Assembly (NCBI RefSeq): GCF_026210795.1
Contig: NC_089434.1
Span: forward strand, 2,666,001 to 2,730,000
Direction: 5' to 3'
Length of the DNA: 64,000 nt
DNA from: Rhizophagus irregularis
Lineage: Eukaryota; Glomeromycota; Glomeromycetes; Glomerales; Glomeraceae
Shown: positions 32,472 through 44,653 of the stretch, piece by piece
Numbering within the stretch: the first letter of the stretch is position 1
Layout: every line of letters begins with the position of its first letter
Program-made: the position numbers and the translations under genes
Notes under the pieces: generated by a model
Databases searched by the model: none
The model's input: only the letters and a program-made list of their open reading frames with translations
Told to the model about the DNA's origin: nothing

Positions 32472-33242
32472 TTATTTTCTTCCAGTATCACCTCCAGCTG
32501 TTGCAGTTGGTGGTTGACCACGAAAAGATTCTTGAAATTTGCTGGTTACATCTTGACCTGCAATAACAGTCATAAAATCTAATAATGCTCCTTTAAGCCA
32601 ATCTAAATCTTTTGGAATACCATTATTAAATGGAGTTTGTCTTTTAGAATTTGAATCATTTGCTGATGATGAATTGTTATTATTACCAAGATGAACGTTA
32701 CGATTAACATCAACGCCATCCCATGATTGATCAAAATATTTTTGTAAGAAATCCTCCCAATCATCCCCCATCATAGCTATTCTCTCTCTAACTCCACTTC
32801 TCAATTGTGCCCATACACGTGAAGTACGGAATAATCTTCGGGCATCATCGTAGAACGTTAAAAGGTATGAAACAAAAAATATAAAACATACACTTGTTAT
32901 ACAAAATGAATATAATATCATTAAAGAAACACCTTTTACTACTGAAGATGAAAGAACTTTTCTTGGTATATTAAGAGGACGAAGAAGAAGAGCTTTAAAT
33001 AATCCATTCTCATCATTATTAGAACTATTACGAGTTGAAGGTGTTTCTGTAATATCATTTCTAAGTACATTTGTTCCATTAGGTGTTATATTATTTTGTT
33101 GTTGTGATGGATAAAAATTTGCTTGACTGATATTATTGAAGTAAGGATTTTGATGTCCTGAAGGTCCTGCAGGATAATCAAAGTCATTGATATCGTCGTA
33201 CGGACCAAATGGTGGTGTGGGGGAGTTCGTACGAGGAGACAT
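32472..33242 (-). CDS. Unknown single-pass membrane protein
   Basis: Intact single-exon frame of 256 aa with a true ATG at 33242. The first 80 residues are Pro/Asn/Gly-rich and probably disordered. After a basic stretch (LLLRPLNIPRKVL) comes one long hydrophobic segment (ILYSFCITSVCFIFFVSYLL, residues about 110-130), followed by a charged, likely helical region (RLFRTSRVWAQLRSGVRERI, then DWEDFLQKYFDQSW) and an Asn/Ser-rich spacer before a short C-terminal block (DLDWLKGALLDFMTVIAGQD). The absence of a signal peptide suggests an internal membrane anchor. I do not recognise the family. Confidence 0.75.
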   Translation of the reverse strand: MSPRTNSPTPPFGPYDDINDFDYPAGPSGHQNPYFNNISQANFYPSQQQNNITPNGTNVLRNDITETPSTRNSSNNDENGLFKALLLRPLNIPRKVLSSSVVKGVSLMILYSFCITSVCFIFFVSYLLTFYDDARRLFRTSRVWAQLRSGVRERIAMMGDDWEDFLQKYFDQSWDGVDVNRNVHLGNNNNSSSANDSNSKRQTPFNNGIPKDLDWLKGALLDFMTVIAGQDVTSKFQESFRGQPPTATAGGDTGRK

Positions 33243-34800
33243 TTGTAATTATTTTAAATTCTTCAAATAATTATTTAAGTTACACTAATAATACTTTTGT
33301 TTTGTTAAAAAAAAGTTTTTTATTGTCTTGAATCTATAAAAAAACTAAGAAAGTTCCAAATTTTTGAAGAAAAAAAAAATTTTTTTTTTGCTGCAAGAAA
33401 AAAAAATTCCCCAGTCCTATTTATTTATACTGAAAGAGAATATTGAACCCAAAAAAAGAAGGGAGAAACTTTATTAGTAAAAAAAAGGTTTTTTTTTTTA
33501 TCGGGTTGAAAAAAGAGGGCACTATCCGAATAAAGGTTTACTTCACTAAAAATGATTTATTATAATAAACAAAGAAAAAAACAAACAATTTTAGATAAGA
33601 TAACAAATTTTTTCATATACTTACAGGTTCACTGGAAAGAAAATTTACGGTTAAAAAAAAATTTTTTTTTTTTTTTTGAAAAGAACACTTTTAGAAAAAA
33701 AAGAATTGTAATAAAAACTTATTTATATAAGAATGATAACTGATGTGATAATTATTATATATATTGTACAATTACACGGGCCCAAAAAAATATATTATAA
33801 CTTTTCTTGTTTTTGTTTCAGGCGTTTGTACTTCAAAGAATTACCATATATTATTAAAATCACAAGGATTCGGAATCCCTTTTATGATGACATCTTTTTT
33901 TTTCTAATAAGGCAATGATGATTATTATAATTAAAGTGGCTTGGGACACTCATGAAAATCCGTTTTTTAATGAGCTTCCATCTATTAAAACTTGATTTGT
34001 TGGTTGTGCAAGTCTTTTTTTCCTCCTTGAAAAAACAGCCTAATATATATTATAGAACTTTTTTTTTTTTTTGAATACACGATCAATTGGAACACATAAG
34101 GAAATCATTCTTTTATATTCACGCCTTTCGCATGGTGCTTTTTTGCTTACCATGTAAAGGAATTGTTGCCAATCTTTTAAACTTTACATAACGTATGCAC
34201 GTAAACATCCTTGATTATTGAAAGTTATCATATGTACAACTATTTATCTATTTGTCACTAATTGTTAATTTCATGCAATGTTTTGTTTTATTAAAAAAAA
34301 ATAATAATAATAAGACTGGTAACAGCATACTGGCCGTTTTTTATATTATTACAAGTCAAAAACTTTAACTATTGTCACGTGATCTGAACGTGAGATTTTC
34401 AAGTGATATTCGAGCAAAAAAATTATTGATATAACGTAATCTTATCTTTATGACGAACATTTAATCAAACACCAAACCGTTTTTGGGAACATTTTAATCT
34501 TTGTAAACTTTTAAATCAAGGAGATTTAAATTATGAGAGACATTTTTATACATTTTATTTAAGGATTACTTTTTTTTAATAAAACTATATTTCTTTTCTT
34601 TCGTATTATTAGTATTTAATTGCATATATTTCTAGATTGCTTTAATGTTTTTGTCAAGTATCTCTTATACAAATTACATAATTATACTAACAGATGATAT
34701 ACTACAATAATACACTAGAATATAATATAAAATTTTCTATTAATTAATTCTTAAATAATCTTATTTTTAGAAAAAAATATCAAATAATCTATAATCTTAA
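33243..34800. other. Upstream flank and AT-rich spacer
   Basis: Poly-A/T tracts near 33370-33410, 33480-33500 and 33650-33680 lie upstream of the membrane-protein gene. Short open frames here are poly-Lys/Phe low complexity. No other feature seen. Confidence 0.45.
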
Positions 34801-37080
34801 ATTTCAGTTCTACTTTTTTCAATTTTTTCAATTAAGAAATTTAATTTATTAATTAATAATAAAATATTTAAACTTTTAATATATCTTGTTTCAAATTATT
34901 CAATTCTAATACAAAAATAATGGTATATATTTCTATTAATATATATATTATAATTTTATTTATAATTTTTTAAACTAATATTTTACATTTAATATTCAAA
35001 TGCTTAAGTGCAGTGTTTTGTGATAATTACATTTCTTTGTGAATTTTTTGTTTTATCTTAATTTAAAAATACTTATTTCAGTTATTTTATTAAATGTTAT
35101 TCTTCCTAAAGAATTAGCTATTCTTTTAATAAATAATAATTTAAATAATATATATTTTATTTTTAAATAATTTAATTATAAGTTGCCTTTATTTGTAATT
35201 TGACCTACTGGCAATTTTAATAAATAATACCTGCTTCCTTTAAAAATAATTTTTAAAAATAATAATAGTTTTATATTAAAATTATTTTCATTTAAAATAT
35301 ATAAATATTAATTATAATAAAACCATATTTTAATATAATTTATTAATTTCAATACAAATTTTTTTTTCTGATATCCAATCTTTTATTTTTAAATAATATT
35401 TTTTTATATAATTAAAATTCATTTAATATATATATTGTATTATTAAAAATATATTAAACTATTCTGTTTCTTTTTTTTATAAGTTTTTTTTTTACTGTTG
35501 ATGTCTACTATTTCTTGATTTACTTGTAGAAATTTTTGAAGCATTACTGCATTAGTATTAATTATCATATCTTTCTTTAAGTATAATTGAAATTAGTTAC
35601 AAATTAAAAAGAAATTACAAAAAAAACTTAGTTATTAATTCTTTTTAATAACCTTTGATATCATATTTATCAAATTCTTCAATATTTGTTAAATCAATTA
35701 TTTTGAAATCAAATATTTTAAAGTTTAAATATTTATTAGTATTTTTAAAATAATTTTTTTATTTTATTTTTATTTTTAATTAATATTATATTAAATTCCA
35801 TTTTTTGCAAATTTTTTGCAATTAATTTTTAAATTACAAATTAATTTAATATTTTATATTTAATGATTTTAATATAATAATTTATATTTAATATTTAAAT
35901 ATTTTTAAATTTATAAATTTAATACGATTAACATTTCTTATCTATTAATAAAGTTTTAAATATGTTGCAACTAAAAAAAAAATTTAAATTTATTAAAATA
36001 AATTTTATTTTAGAAAAATTTCTATACAATAATTTCCTATTAAATGAAATTTAAAATTAAAATTTTAAAATTATTATATAAATATAAATTTTAATTATTA
36101 ATTTTTTTGGAAGTTTTTAAGGACTGTTATATTTAAAATGATTTATTTTACATATAATTTACTTGCATAGGAAAATAACTAATTAATAGTATATATATAG
36201 AATTTATTTATTAAATAATGAATGGTATATAAGTTAATTATATTAACGTAGTTTTAGTTTCTTCATATACTTTATATTTGAATTTTATTTCTTTATTAAT
36301 AAGTTTATAAATATATATATTGTAATTAAAAAAAATTGTTAATTTTTTAAAAAATCAAATAAATTAAAAAAAAAATATAGAATAGTAATAATATTTTAAA
36401 ATAGTATTAATATGCTTCTTCAAATTTAATTACATTACAAACTTTATAGCCAAGATAATATATTACTAGTTCTATATTAAAGATAACTTTAGTAAGGCTT
36501 TTTTTGTAGTTTAAAAAAAATTTCATACATTTTGTCAGCTGGTAAGAAAGTTTATGATCTTTAATCTTATATTAAAAATTTTAAAGTTTTTCAAAAAAAA
36601 TTTAACAGTTCGATCAAAACTTTTTAAAAAAAATTAAAAGAAATAATTAAAAAAAGTTTTAATTTGAAAAACAAAAAAAATTTAAAAAAAAGTTAAGAAG
36701 ATAAAAAATAATATAAAAAGAATATACATAAAAAGAAGAGAACTAATAGCTTATTTTTAAATTATTTAGCTAATATTAATAATGATTTGCAAATTGCAAT
36801 TTAATAAATAAGCTTTTTTAAGTTTAATATTTTTCATTAGCTTTCTTTTTCCTTTTATAATTTCCTTTTTTTCATTTTCTTTCTTCCACTTTTTTCCGTT
36901 CATTTTTCCCTTTTCTTTTTATTCTTTTTTTTCTTTTGTTTTTCTTATTCTTTTTCTTGTTTTTTTTTCCTATTTTTTTTCTTTTACTTTTTTTTAGTGA
37001 CTGCTTTGAATCTTTTTAAACACGTTATTTCTTTTAATGAAGTTTATTAATGCTCATTTTTTTCTTTTTTTTAAGTATTT
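34801..37080. other. Extremely AT-rich block with a long pyrimidine tract
   Basis: Almost pure A/T with no open frame of note. Between about 36830 and 37000 it turns into a nearly pure T/C tract. This may be repeat or centromere-like filler; nothing decides. Confidence 0.4.
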
Positions 37081-37084
37081 TTTA

Positions 37085-37560
37085 AATGTTTAGATGCATA
37101 AAAAATTTGGTAAGTAGATCATTTTTTAGCAGTTTTTTATGTTAATTAAAAAAAAACTATTTACTTTTTAAAAAAACAATTAAAGTTTCTTTTTTTTCTT
37201 TTTGTAGATGAAATACAATATTTAGACATATGGAAAATTTAATAGGTAAAGTTTTTTTTTACTATTTATTATTTCTTTTGACAAAACATTCACTAACATT
37301 TCATTTATTTATTTTTATAGTTTTCAAATATTTGGATATATGGAAATTTGGCAGGAAAGTGATTTTTTAATTATTCTTTAATGGAATGTTTACTAATGTT
37401 TCAATTTTTTAAACAGTTACTTTAGGTTTTTGGATGTACAGATTATGGTATTTTTTTTTTCACATTCTTAAACTTTATTTTAACAAAACATTAACCTAAC
37501 AATTTTGTTTTTCATTATTTTAGATAGGTTTCCAACTCTTAGATTCATGAATGGTGCTCT
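37085..37560 (+). repeat. About 105-bp repeats resembling micro-exons and introns
   Basis: Five units at about 37085, 37208, 37321, 37417 and 37525 share a TTTRGAT(A/G)YATNGAAAATTT-like core. In the inner units the core is preceded by a T-rich stretch ending TAG or CAG and followed by GTAAG/GTAAAG-like sequence, the look of roughly 35-nt exons split by 65-85-nt introns. I see no continuing reading frame, so this may be a decayed gene or a non-coding tandem repeat. Confidence 0.4.
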
Positions 37561-38109
37561 CTTTTTTTAAAATATATAATTAATTAATAAATTTTTTTTA
37601 TAATATTATAAATAAAAAAAGTATAATTTAAAAAAAACTTATTTATTATTTATATAATAAAGATTCTATATTAATCTAATAATTTATTAAATTAAATATA
37701 TTTTTATTAAATTCATTTTTTGAATATATAATCAGTTTTATTATTTTATAATTATTAAAAAATATTTTATAGTAATAAGTGATCCCATTCATGATTCTTG
37801 TCCAAATGGCATAATTCTAATAATTATACAATATTAAAAAATTATTTATTATTTTTATATTTTATTTTTATATATTTAAATCATTATCTATTTTTTTAAT
37901 ATGGGTGCTAATTTATAATTTATATTAGATTGAATATTAATATTATTATTAAAATAAAAAATTTAATACTATATTTTAAAAAAACTATCATATATAATTT
38001 TTGTAAATTATTTTAATAAAATTATAAATTGCATTTGTTAAATTAATTAATAATACAATTATTTAATAATAATGAATTAAAATATTAAGATTGTATAGAT
38101 TGCAATAAC
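37561..38109. repeat. AT-rich dispersed repeat, copy 1
   Basis: About 540 bp closely matching 42691-43223 in the same orientation, with landmarks TTGTCCAAATGGCATAATTC, TTTTGAATATATAATCAGTT and, at the end, TTGTATAGATTGCAATAA. There is no coding frame. It lies downstream of the MRP51 gene. Confidence 0.8.
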
Positions 38110-38200
38110 CTAATTCTATAAACACGTGAAAGATAATTCTATAAACGCGTTAAGAAAGATCAAAATAACCTAATTCTATAAACGCCAGAACAAACAACTT
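38110..38200. repeat. Short tandem TAATTCTATAAACRCG units
   Basis: Three imperfect units of TAATTCTATAAACRCG/GCC lie at about 38111, 38135 and 38170, in the 3' flank of MRP51. Confidence 0.5.
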
Positions 38201-38346
38201 CTCCTTCTCTCTTTAAATACCTTTCAAGACATTCATCAACCCTACAATAAAAAAAATGGAACGTTAGTTCTTTGTTCCTGATGAAATAGAATATAAGCTA
38301 AATAACTTATAGTTACCTTATATTCCTATTTCCTAATCCCTAATCT

Positions 38347-39522
38347 CTAATCAGAATTTTTATCGCCTGTTAGATCTTTTGTAACTTGATTCTTTTCATT
38401 AAATTCCATGTTTTTTGTTGACTCTTTATTTTCACTCAAAACCTCAAAAAGATTCTTGCCATTTTTTTCACCTCCTTCTACTTTAATAGAATTGTTTTTT
38501 GTTGACTCTTTATTTTCACTCAAAATCTCCAATAGATTCTTGTTATTTTTTTCACCACCTTCTTCTTTAGTATTAGAAGAAAACATTTCTTCATAAACAA
38601 GTTGAAAACTAGGTTTTGAAGAAGGTTCAACATCACTAGAAGTTGTAGAATCACCACTAGTTTTTAATAAAGAACGAAGTCTAGTAAGAATTTCTTCTTG
38701 AGTCTTTTCATTATCTTTAACACGATTTGTAGCAGAATCAAAGAATAAAGAATTTTTTCCAGGATAATTATCAAGTAAATTAAAATCATTTTGATAAGTA
38801 AGAATAGGAGAATGAGAAACTCTAATATTTGGACGACCTTGATCATCAAAATCCACTTTTTCAAGATAAAAATTATCCAATTTTTTACGATTAACTTGAA
38901 CCAATCTTCTTTGAGCTTTACCGTAATGTAAACTACCAACCAAACCACTTATACCAATAGCAAAAATTCCATTAGAATCTTTATTAAGTACACGACCTTG
39001 TACTTCAAAATTAATACCAGGATTATTATGAGAATAAGTTAAACCTTTAATAATTGAATTAGAAGATTTTGTAGTAAAAGTTAAACCTAAAAATTCCAAC
39101 CAATTATTTGAATCATAAGTAGAATTTATTAAAAGTTGATTCCAATCATATTTTCTTTTTTCAATTTTTTTTAATAATTTTTTAAAATCTTTTAATGATA
39201 ATTTTGAAATATTAATAAAATTTCTTTGATAAATGTCATTTGATTTTAAAGGTTCAGCAGTTTTTGAAATTAAAAAATTTTCTTTCCATTTTCTTTTAAA
39301 TCTAATTAAAGTTTCAGCACTATTATAAGGAGTTTGATGTTCAATAGTATCTATTTCATTTATTGTTACAACATTTGTACGTAAATAATTTGGTAAATTA
39401 CGTTTTACGCCATAATCACCAAGTTTTTGATATTCCCCATAAGTTTTATAAACTTGTGATAATTTAGGATCAAACTTTGATAATCTTGAATTTCTTAAAA
39501 GTTGTGAAAATGATGATGACAT
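38347..39522 (-). CDS. MRP51: Mitochondrial small-subunit ribosomal protein Mrp51 (bS1m)
   Basis: Single exon, 391 aa from the ATG at 39522; the upstream in-frame ATG at 39543 would add only MFQFFFI. The N-terminus matches the fungal Mrp51/bS1m family: SQLLRNSRLSKFDPKLSQVY, then GDYGVKRNLP and a SAETLIRFKRKW segment. The protein is part of the mitochondrial ribosome small subunit and is needed for translation of mitochondrial mRNAs in yeast. A middle region (FTTKSSNSIIKGLTYSHNNP; GRVLNK) also fits the family. The tail carries two 28-residue repeats beginning EGGEKN and containing LSENKESTKN, which looks like a recent duplication in a disordered acidic/basic tail. Confidence 0.9.
   Translation of the reverse strand: MSSSFSQLLRNSRLSKFDPKLSQVYKTYGEYQKLGDYGVKRNLPNYLRTNVVTINEIDTIEHQTPYNSAETLIRFKRKWKENFLISKTAEPLKSNDIYQRNFINISKLSLKDFKKLLKKIEKRKYDWNQLLINSTYDSNNWLEFLGLTFTTKSSNSIIKGLTYSHNNPGINFEVQGRVLNKDSNGIFAIGISGLVGSLHYGKAQRRLVQVNRKKLDNFYLEKVDFDDQGRPNIRVSHSPILTYQNDFNLLDNYPGKNSLFFDSATNRVKDNEKTQEEILTRLRSLLKTSGDSTTSSDVEPSSKPSFQLVYEEMFSSNTKEEGGEKNNKNLLEILSENKESTKNNSIKVEGGEKNGKNLFEVLSENKESTKNMEFNEKNQVTKDLTGDKNSD
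38411..38578 (-). repeat. 84-bp in-frame tandem duplication in MRP51 tail
   Basis: The block with TTGACTCTTTATTTTCACTC occurs twice, 84 bp apart (28 codons), giving the two EGGEKN...STKN repeats. The copies differ at a few positions. Confidence 0.75.
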
Positions 39523-39704
39523 GATAAAAAAAAACTGAAACATGAAAAAAAAAATATATTAATATAAAAGAATAATAATAAGTAAAAAAAAAAGATAAAA
39601 AAATTAAATTTCTTTGGAAAAAAAAAATCGATCGATCATGATTCTAAATATAGTGTAACACTGGTGACACACGGCAGTAATGTACACGTGATTATGCGAA
39701 AAAT

Positions 39705-40870
39705 CAAACGTACACTGAATAAACATCCTGGTTTGATTTTGCATTAATTAAAGTTGTATAAGCGATTAAATCCGGTTCATATTTTTTTATATCCTCAAAT
39801 ATTTAATCAAAATCATTATTTTTATAGGATTTTTAAGTCGAGTCCAAGCGCACATTAAAGTTGTTAAAATTACACCATTAGGTCTAATATTTGCAGTATA
39901 AACCATTTCCTTATATAAATCGATTGCAATTTTCGGGACTTATTTATCGATCATACGATCAAAATAATGAAAACATTTCCAATATCATTATTTTTTGCAT
40001 AATATAAGTTTACTCCTTGATAACCTCTTTCATCAGGTTCAATTCCATTTTCAATTATATCTCCAAATACTGCTTCAGTTTGAGCTTTTAATTTACCAAA
40101 TAAATTTAATAAAATATGTTTTTTTATTTGGTCTAACCCTATAAAAAATTTTATCCGTTATTTCTGTAAAAACTCCGTAAAAATGAGCCTTCACGGATCT
40201 ATTCACGGAAAATGTAAATAAATCGATAAATTCCGTTACTAATTCCGGAAATATGAGCCTTTTACGGAAAAAAAATGGAATATAAAAGACAGATCGACTT
40301 TTTTTACGGGGTAACTCCATTTCTTTGCATCATTTCTAATATATAATGATTTTTCCAATTTATTTTCTTTAACACATTTAATATATCCATCCATCATACT
40401 ATTATATATCTCAACATCATAATATTCTTTTCCCAATTTTCCAAATAATTCTTCAGCCGTGATAATCTCTTTCTTCTTAATTAAAGATTTCATTAAATCG
40501 ACGATCGTAGGAATTGGTAAATTTCCTTTTGTATTTAAAAAATTAAAATTTTTAATTATCTCTTCTATATTTAATTTAACTATATATTCTAATATCATTA
40601 AATTATTATTAAACCATTTGATTCATCGATCTTATGGTACTATATTCATAAAATTCTTCTTTATCGAAACCATTGCTCGTGTCTTTTATTTGTCACTACT
40701 AACTTTTTATTTCATCTCTATTAAATTTTCATAAATAACACCATTATTGTATGTTCTTTTACCAACTATAATTTCATTTCTATATGGTGAATCACATATT
40801 ATTAATGAACGTCTAAGAATTTTCCAACATTTTTCATTACAGATTGAAACAACACTTTGGTAGAAATCGT
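39705..40870 (-). pseudogene. Pentatricopeptide-repeat (PPR) pseudogene interrupted by a MITE
   Basis: The minus strand carries PPR-like repeats in several frames: EIYNSMMDGYIKCVKENKLE and TAEELFGKL upstream of the MITE, then GIEPDERGYQGVNLYYAKNN, AIDLYKEMVYTANIRPNGV and YEPDLIAYTTLI below it. The MITE at 40137-40311 splits the frame, and further frameshifts and stops occur near 39950, 39850 and 40690. An upstream piece (CDSPYRNEIIVGKRTYNNGV) is also out of frame with the next. PPR proteins usually act in organelle RNA processing; this copy cannot encode a full protein. Confidence 0.75.
40137..40311. mobile_element. 175-bp MITE, copy 1 (in PPR pseudogene)
   Basis: Starts CCCTATAAAAAATTTT and ends TTTTTTTACGGGG (consensus ACAGGG), giving CCCTRTAAAAAA inverted ends. 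TAA flanks both sides (40134-40136 and 40312-40314), a 3-bp target duplication. The interior has ACGGAAAA/TTTTTACGG and TCCGTAAAAATGAGCC motifs shared with 55923-56091 and 58538-58715. Confidence 0.8.
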
Positions 40871-42690
40871 TAAGGACGGACTTGAACTTAAACTTGGACT
40901 TCGGAACGACTTGGACAGCTTGGATTTCGAGCTTTTATTGGTCCATAAAACATATTTTTTTTAATTTTGTAGATAAATTTGATAATCGAAAAATCAAAAA
41001 AAAAAAATTTTCTTAAATCTGATTATGCTTACTCCAGTAACTTGTCTTACCAATATGCAAATACAATATGAATCACTGTCCAATACGTGCACGTGCAAAT
41101 TTTACATATTTGAATTTATCCCTCAGTTTTGAATTTTGATTGGAACATTTTCAATTTTATAAAATAGGCAAATTTATAAATTCATAAAAAAAGATTAATT
41201 CGAATTTTAACAAATAACCTATACCATTTTTTATTAATTTTAATTATATAAATATTTAATAAACCAATAAAACATCATATTATTAGGAAAAATTTTATTA
41301 TAAGTTAATTTTTATTAGCTTCTGGATATATATACTATATTTATTATATATTTGTGAATACCTTTGATTTTTGTGCTGTTAGAAATCCATTTCTGGTGGT
41401 GGGAATTTTTTTTTTATTATTTAATAATATTTTTTTTTTTAAATATTAATAAAAAAGTTTACATTTTTTATTACAATACTTTTTCATGTTTAATATAAAT
41501 TTATTTAAATAATAATATTTGATATAGTTTTTTGAAATCCAGTTTGATGATTTCTTCTCTAATTAAATAGTTTGTGACAGTAACCATTCAATAGGCATTA
41601 TGATTGATAAATAAATTTTTAATTAAAAATAAATTGTTTTTTAAAAAAAAGTTTTAAATTAAGAATAATTTTTTTTAAAAAAAATTAAAAAAAATTATAT
41701 AAGTAATTTATAACTAATTATTATTCAATTATTTAATTTATTTGATTATAAATATATTAAAATTAAAAAAAAAATATTTTTTGCAAAATAGCCTGTAATA
41801 TTTTTTTCAATCTTGCAACCACCTGTTCACCTTTTATACTGGTATTCATTTCTCCATTCACAGAAATCCTTAATACTATTAATTTTTTTTTATTTTTTTT
41901 TATAGTTTTATTATGTTTTATTATTATTTTACTATTAAAATTTCTAATTAAGTTTTGCCACTTTTTTTCAACTTGTTATATCTTTCATTTAATATTATTT
42001 ATTATAATTTATGAAATTTTCATATTTTTTACTTATTATTAATTATAATTAAAATAGTAGTAATATTAATTATATATATTAAAAATTTTTTAATTATATT
42101 ATATAATGTTAAAATTTAATAAAATATTATATTTTTATTATAATTATAAAATAATTTTTGTTTAATATAAAATCAGATAAAAATATTGCAAATTTCAAAA
42201 TTTTATTATTATTTTTATTATAATATATATTATTTATATAATTTATAAGATTTTTTTAAAAAAATTCAATGAATAAAAAATATAATAAAAATATTTAATT
42301 GTATTAAAATAAATTGTTACCAATTACTATATTATATTATTAAAATTAAATACTATTTTTTTTTTATAATATTTATTAATTAAAATTTTATGATTTTAAC
42401 TAATTATATAATTATGTAAGACTTTTTGTGTTTTATTGTTTTATAAAATATTATTATGATTATTTTGTTTTTATTACTTTCATATACAAGAAAGTATTTA
42501 TATATATTAATTACATATATTTTCCCGTATATTAATATGCGAAATAATAAAATAAATAATGTTTATCAGTATTATTTTTTTTAATTTGCTAAAAAATATA
42601 AAATAAAAAATATATATTTTTTAATAATAATTTTTTTAGTTTTAAAATAAATTATTTAAAATTGATTTTTTTTAATTTTAATTATAATTT
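40871..42690. other. AT-rich stretch, nothing recognised
   Basis: Very AT-rich, with few G or C beyond short islands. No gene or defined element apart from sequence similar in style to 34801-37080. Confidence 0.4.
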
Positions 42691-43223
42691 CTTTTTTTTA
42701 AAAATATATAATTAATTAATAAATTTTTTTTAATTTAAAAAAACTTATTTATTATTTATATAATATGATCGATATTAATTTAATAGTTTATTAAATTAAA
42801 TATATTTTTATCAAATTTGTTTTTTGAATATATAATCAGTTTTATTTACTATATAATTATTAAAAAATATTTTATAGTAATAAGTAATTCCATTCACAAT
42901 TCTTGTCCAAATGGCATAATTCTAATAATTATACAATATTAAAAAATTATTTATTATTTTTATATTTTATTTTTATTATCTCTTTTTAATATGGAGCTAT
43001 TTTATAATTTATATTAGATTAAATATTAGATAATATTATTATTAAAATAAAAAATTTTAATACTATATTTTGAAAAACTATCTTATATAATTTTTGTAAA
43101 TTTGTTTTAATAAAACTATAAATTGCATTTGTTAGATTAATTAATAATACAATTATTTTAATAATAATGAATTAAAATATTGTTTATTCTTTTTTAGCTT
43201 ATATATTGTATAGATTGCAATAA
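42691..43223. repeat. AT-rich dispersed repeat, copy 2
   Basis: Closely matches 37561-38109 in the same orientation. It has a short insertion before the closing TTGTATAGATTGCAATAA and small indels throughout. Confidence 0.8.
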
Positions 43224-44057
43224 ATCTCAAGTTTTTTATAATAATTTAAAATATCAAAACAATGAGTAAAATGAGTGTATTATTAAGAAGAAATAATAAA
43301 TTTAAATTATAAATTATTAAAATAATTATAAATCATCCAGTTAGAAATTCTTTTATTTTCAATTTACTTTTTATAGAAAATAGTGAAAAATTGTTAATAA
43401 GAATAATTTTATATTAAAATTATGTTTAAAAATATTATTTTACTATTAATAAATGATTTAAAAAAATTAAAATTAATTGTTAATATTTTAAATAAATAAA
43501 TTTTTATTTAGATTATTTAATTGTATAAGAAAATAAAAAAAAGTATACATTTTAGCAATTTTTCAATTGTGAAAAAGAACTTCTTTTATACATGTTTGAG
43601 TTATAAAAATCATATTTTACTTTCCATATTTAAATTATAAAATAGTAATCTTTTATTGTATTATTTAAGTAAATTCTATACATATAATATAATATATGTA
43701 AATTTATAGCTTATTATGTTACTGAACAAAATATTACCTTTTTAGTAAATGAATTTTTTATTCTATTTATATACTATTTTTATGAATTTGACTACTAAAA
43801 AGGGTAGTATAAATTTTACTCTAATTATAGTTTATTTATTAATTTATTACCTACAACTGTAAGTTAAGCGAGAGAATCATCGATTATGATTTATATAAGT
43901 AAAACAATAATCCCGAGCCAACTCTCTGCTAAAAAAAAAAAGAAACGGCCGACAGTTGTTAAACAATTTTGTAAAATTTAATAATTTTAAGCTATATTTG
44001 TTATTTGAAATGCATTTTTTAAAAAAAGAAGAAAATAAAATAAAATAAAATCTATTA
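43224..44057. other. AT-rich stretch, nothing recognised
   Basis: No gene seen; probable 3' flank of the secreted-protein gene at its right end. Confidence 0.4.
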
Positions 44058-44653
44058 TTAAAAAGCAGTAGAAGTATCTTCAGTAATTTTTATAGGAGGA
44101 ATAAAAAGATGATTATTATCACCACTTCCACCGCTAGCATCGGAACTAGTTTCACCATTATCATCACCATTATAATCTAGATTTTCAATATTATTATCAT
44201 AATAAACATTATCATAATTATAATTATCATAATCATAAAAACGTGATTGAGGGTAAATATAATTATCAGATTGCCAATATTTTGCTTGTTCTTGCTGTAT
44301 TTCAACCAATCTTTCCATATATTTTACGTAAAGGTTATCGATCATTTCTTGATAAACTTTACGGCGTTTCTGCCAAAAGGTTAAAGGTTTTTCTTCCTTT
44401 TCTTCTTGAATAGAAATTTTATTTGAATCAGGACTCTTTAAGAAGGTAGCTAAGTTTGATACATCACAGCCGAATCCTATTGTCAATTGTGCGGTTTGTA
44501 CTATACCAATAATTACTAATAATGAATTCCATACGAAAAACCTAATGATATAAAAAAGTTTTAATATAAACCATAATTTACTTATTGAAATATTTAAATA
44601 TAAATAAATTATATTCTTACATCATTATTAGGTGTGTTAAAAACACTATCCAT
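44058..44653 (-). CDS. Probable secreted acidic Tyr/Asn-rich protein, gene model unresolved
   Basis: The main exon (44541-44058) encodes a hydrophobic leader (FVWNSLLVIIGIVQTAQL) that looks like a signal peptide, a basic amphipathic middle (FWQKRRKVYQEMIDNLYVKY) and an acidic Tyr/Asn/Asp-rich tail ending PPIKITEDTSTAF. No in-frame ATG precedes the leader in this exon. A candidate first exon (44653-44621, MDSVFNTPNND) with a good GTAAGA donor leaves the frame off by one when joined to the acceptor at 44542. Either another upstream exon exists, or the sequence carries a one-base error or frameshift. Family not recognised. Confidence 0.55.

Noticed and set aside
37561-43223. Paired 540-bp repeats as LTRs of one retrotransposon
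   Set aside because: The interval holds MRP51 and a PPR pseudogene, not gag-pol, and the repeats lack TG...CA ends; independent copies are simpler.
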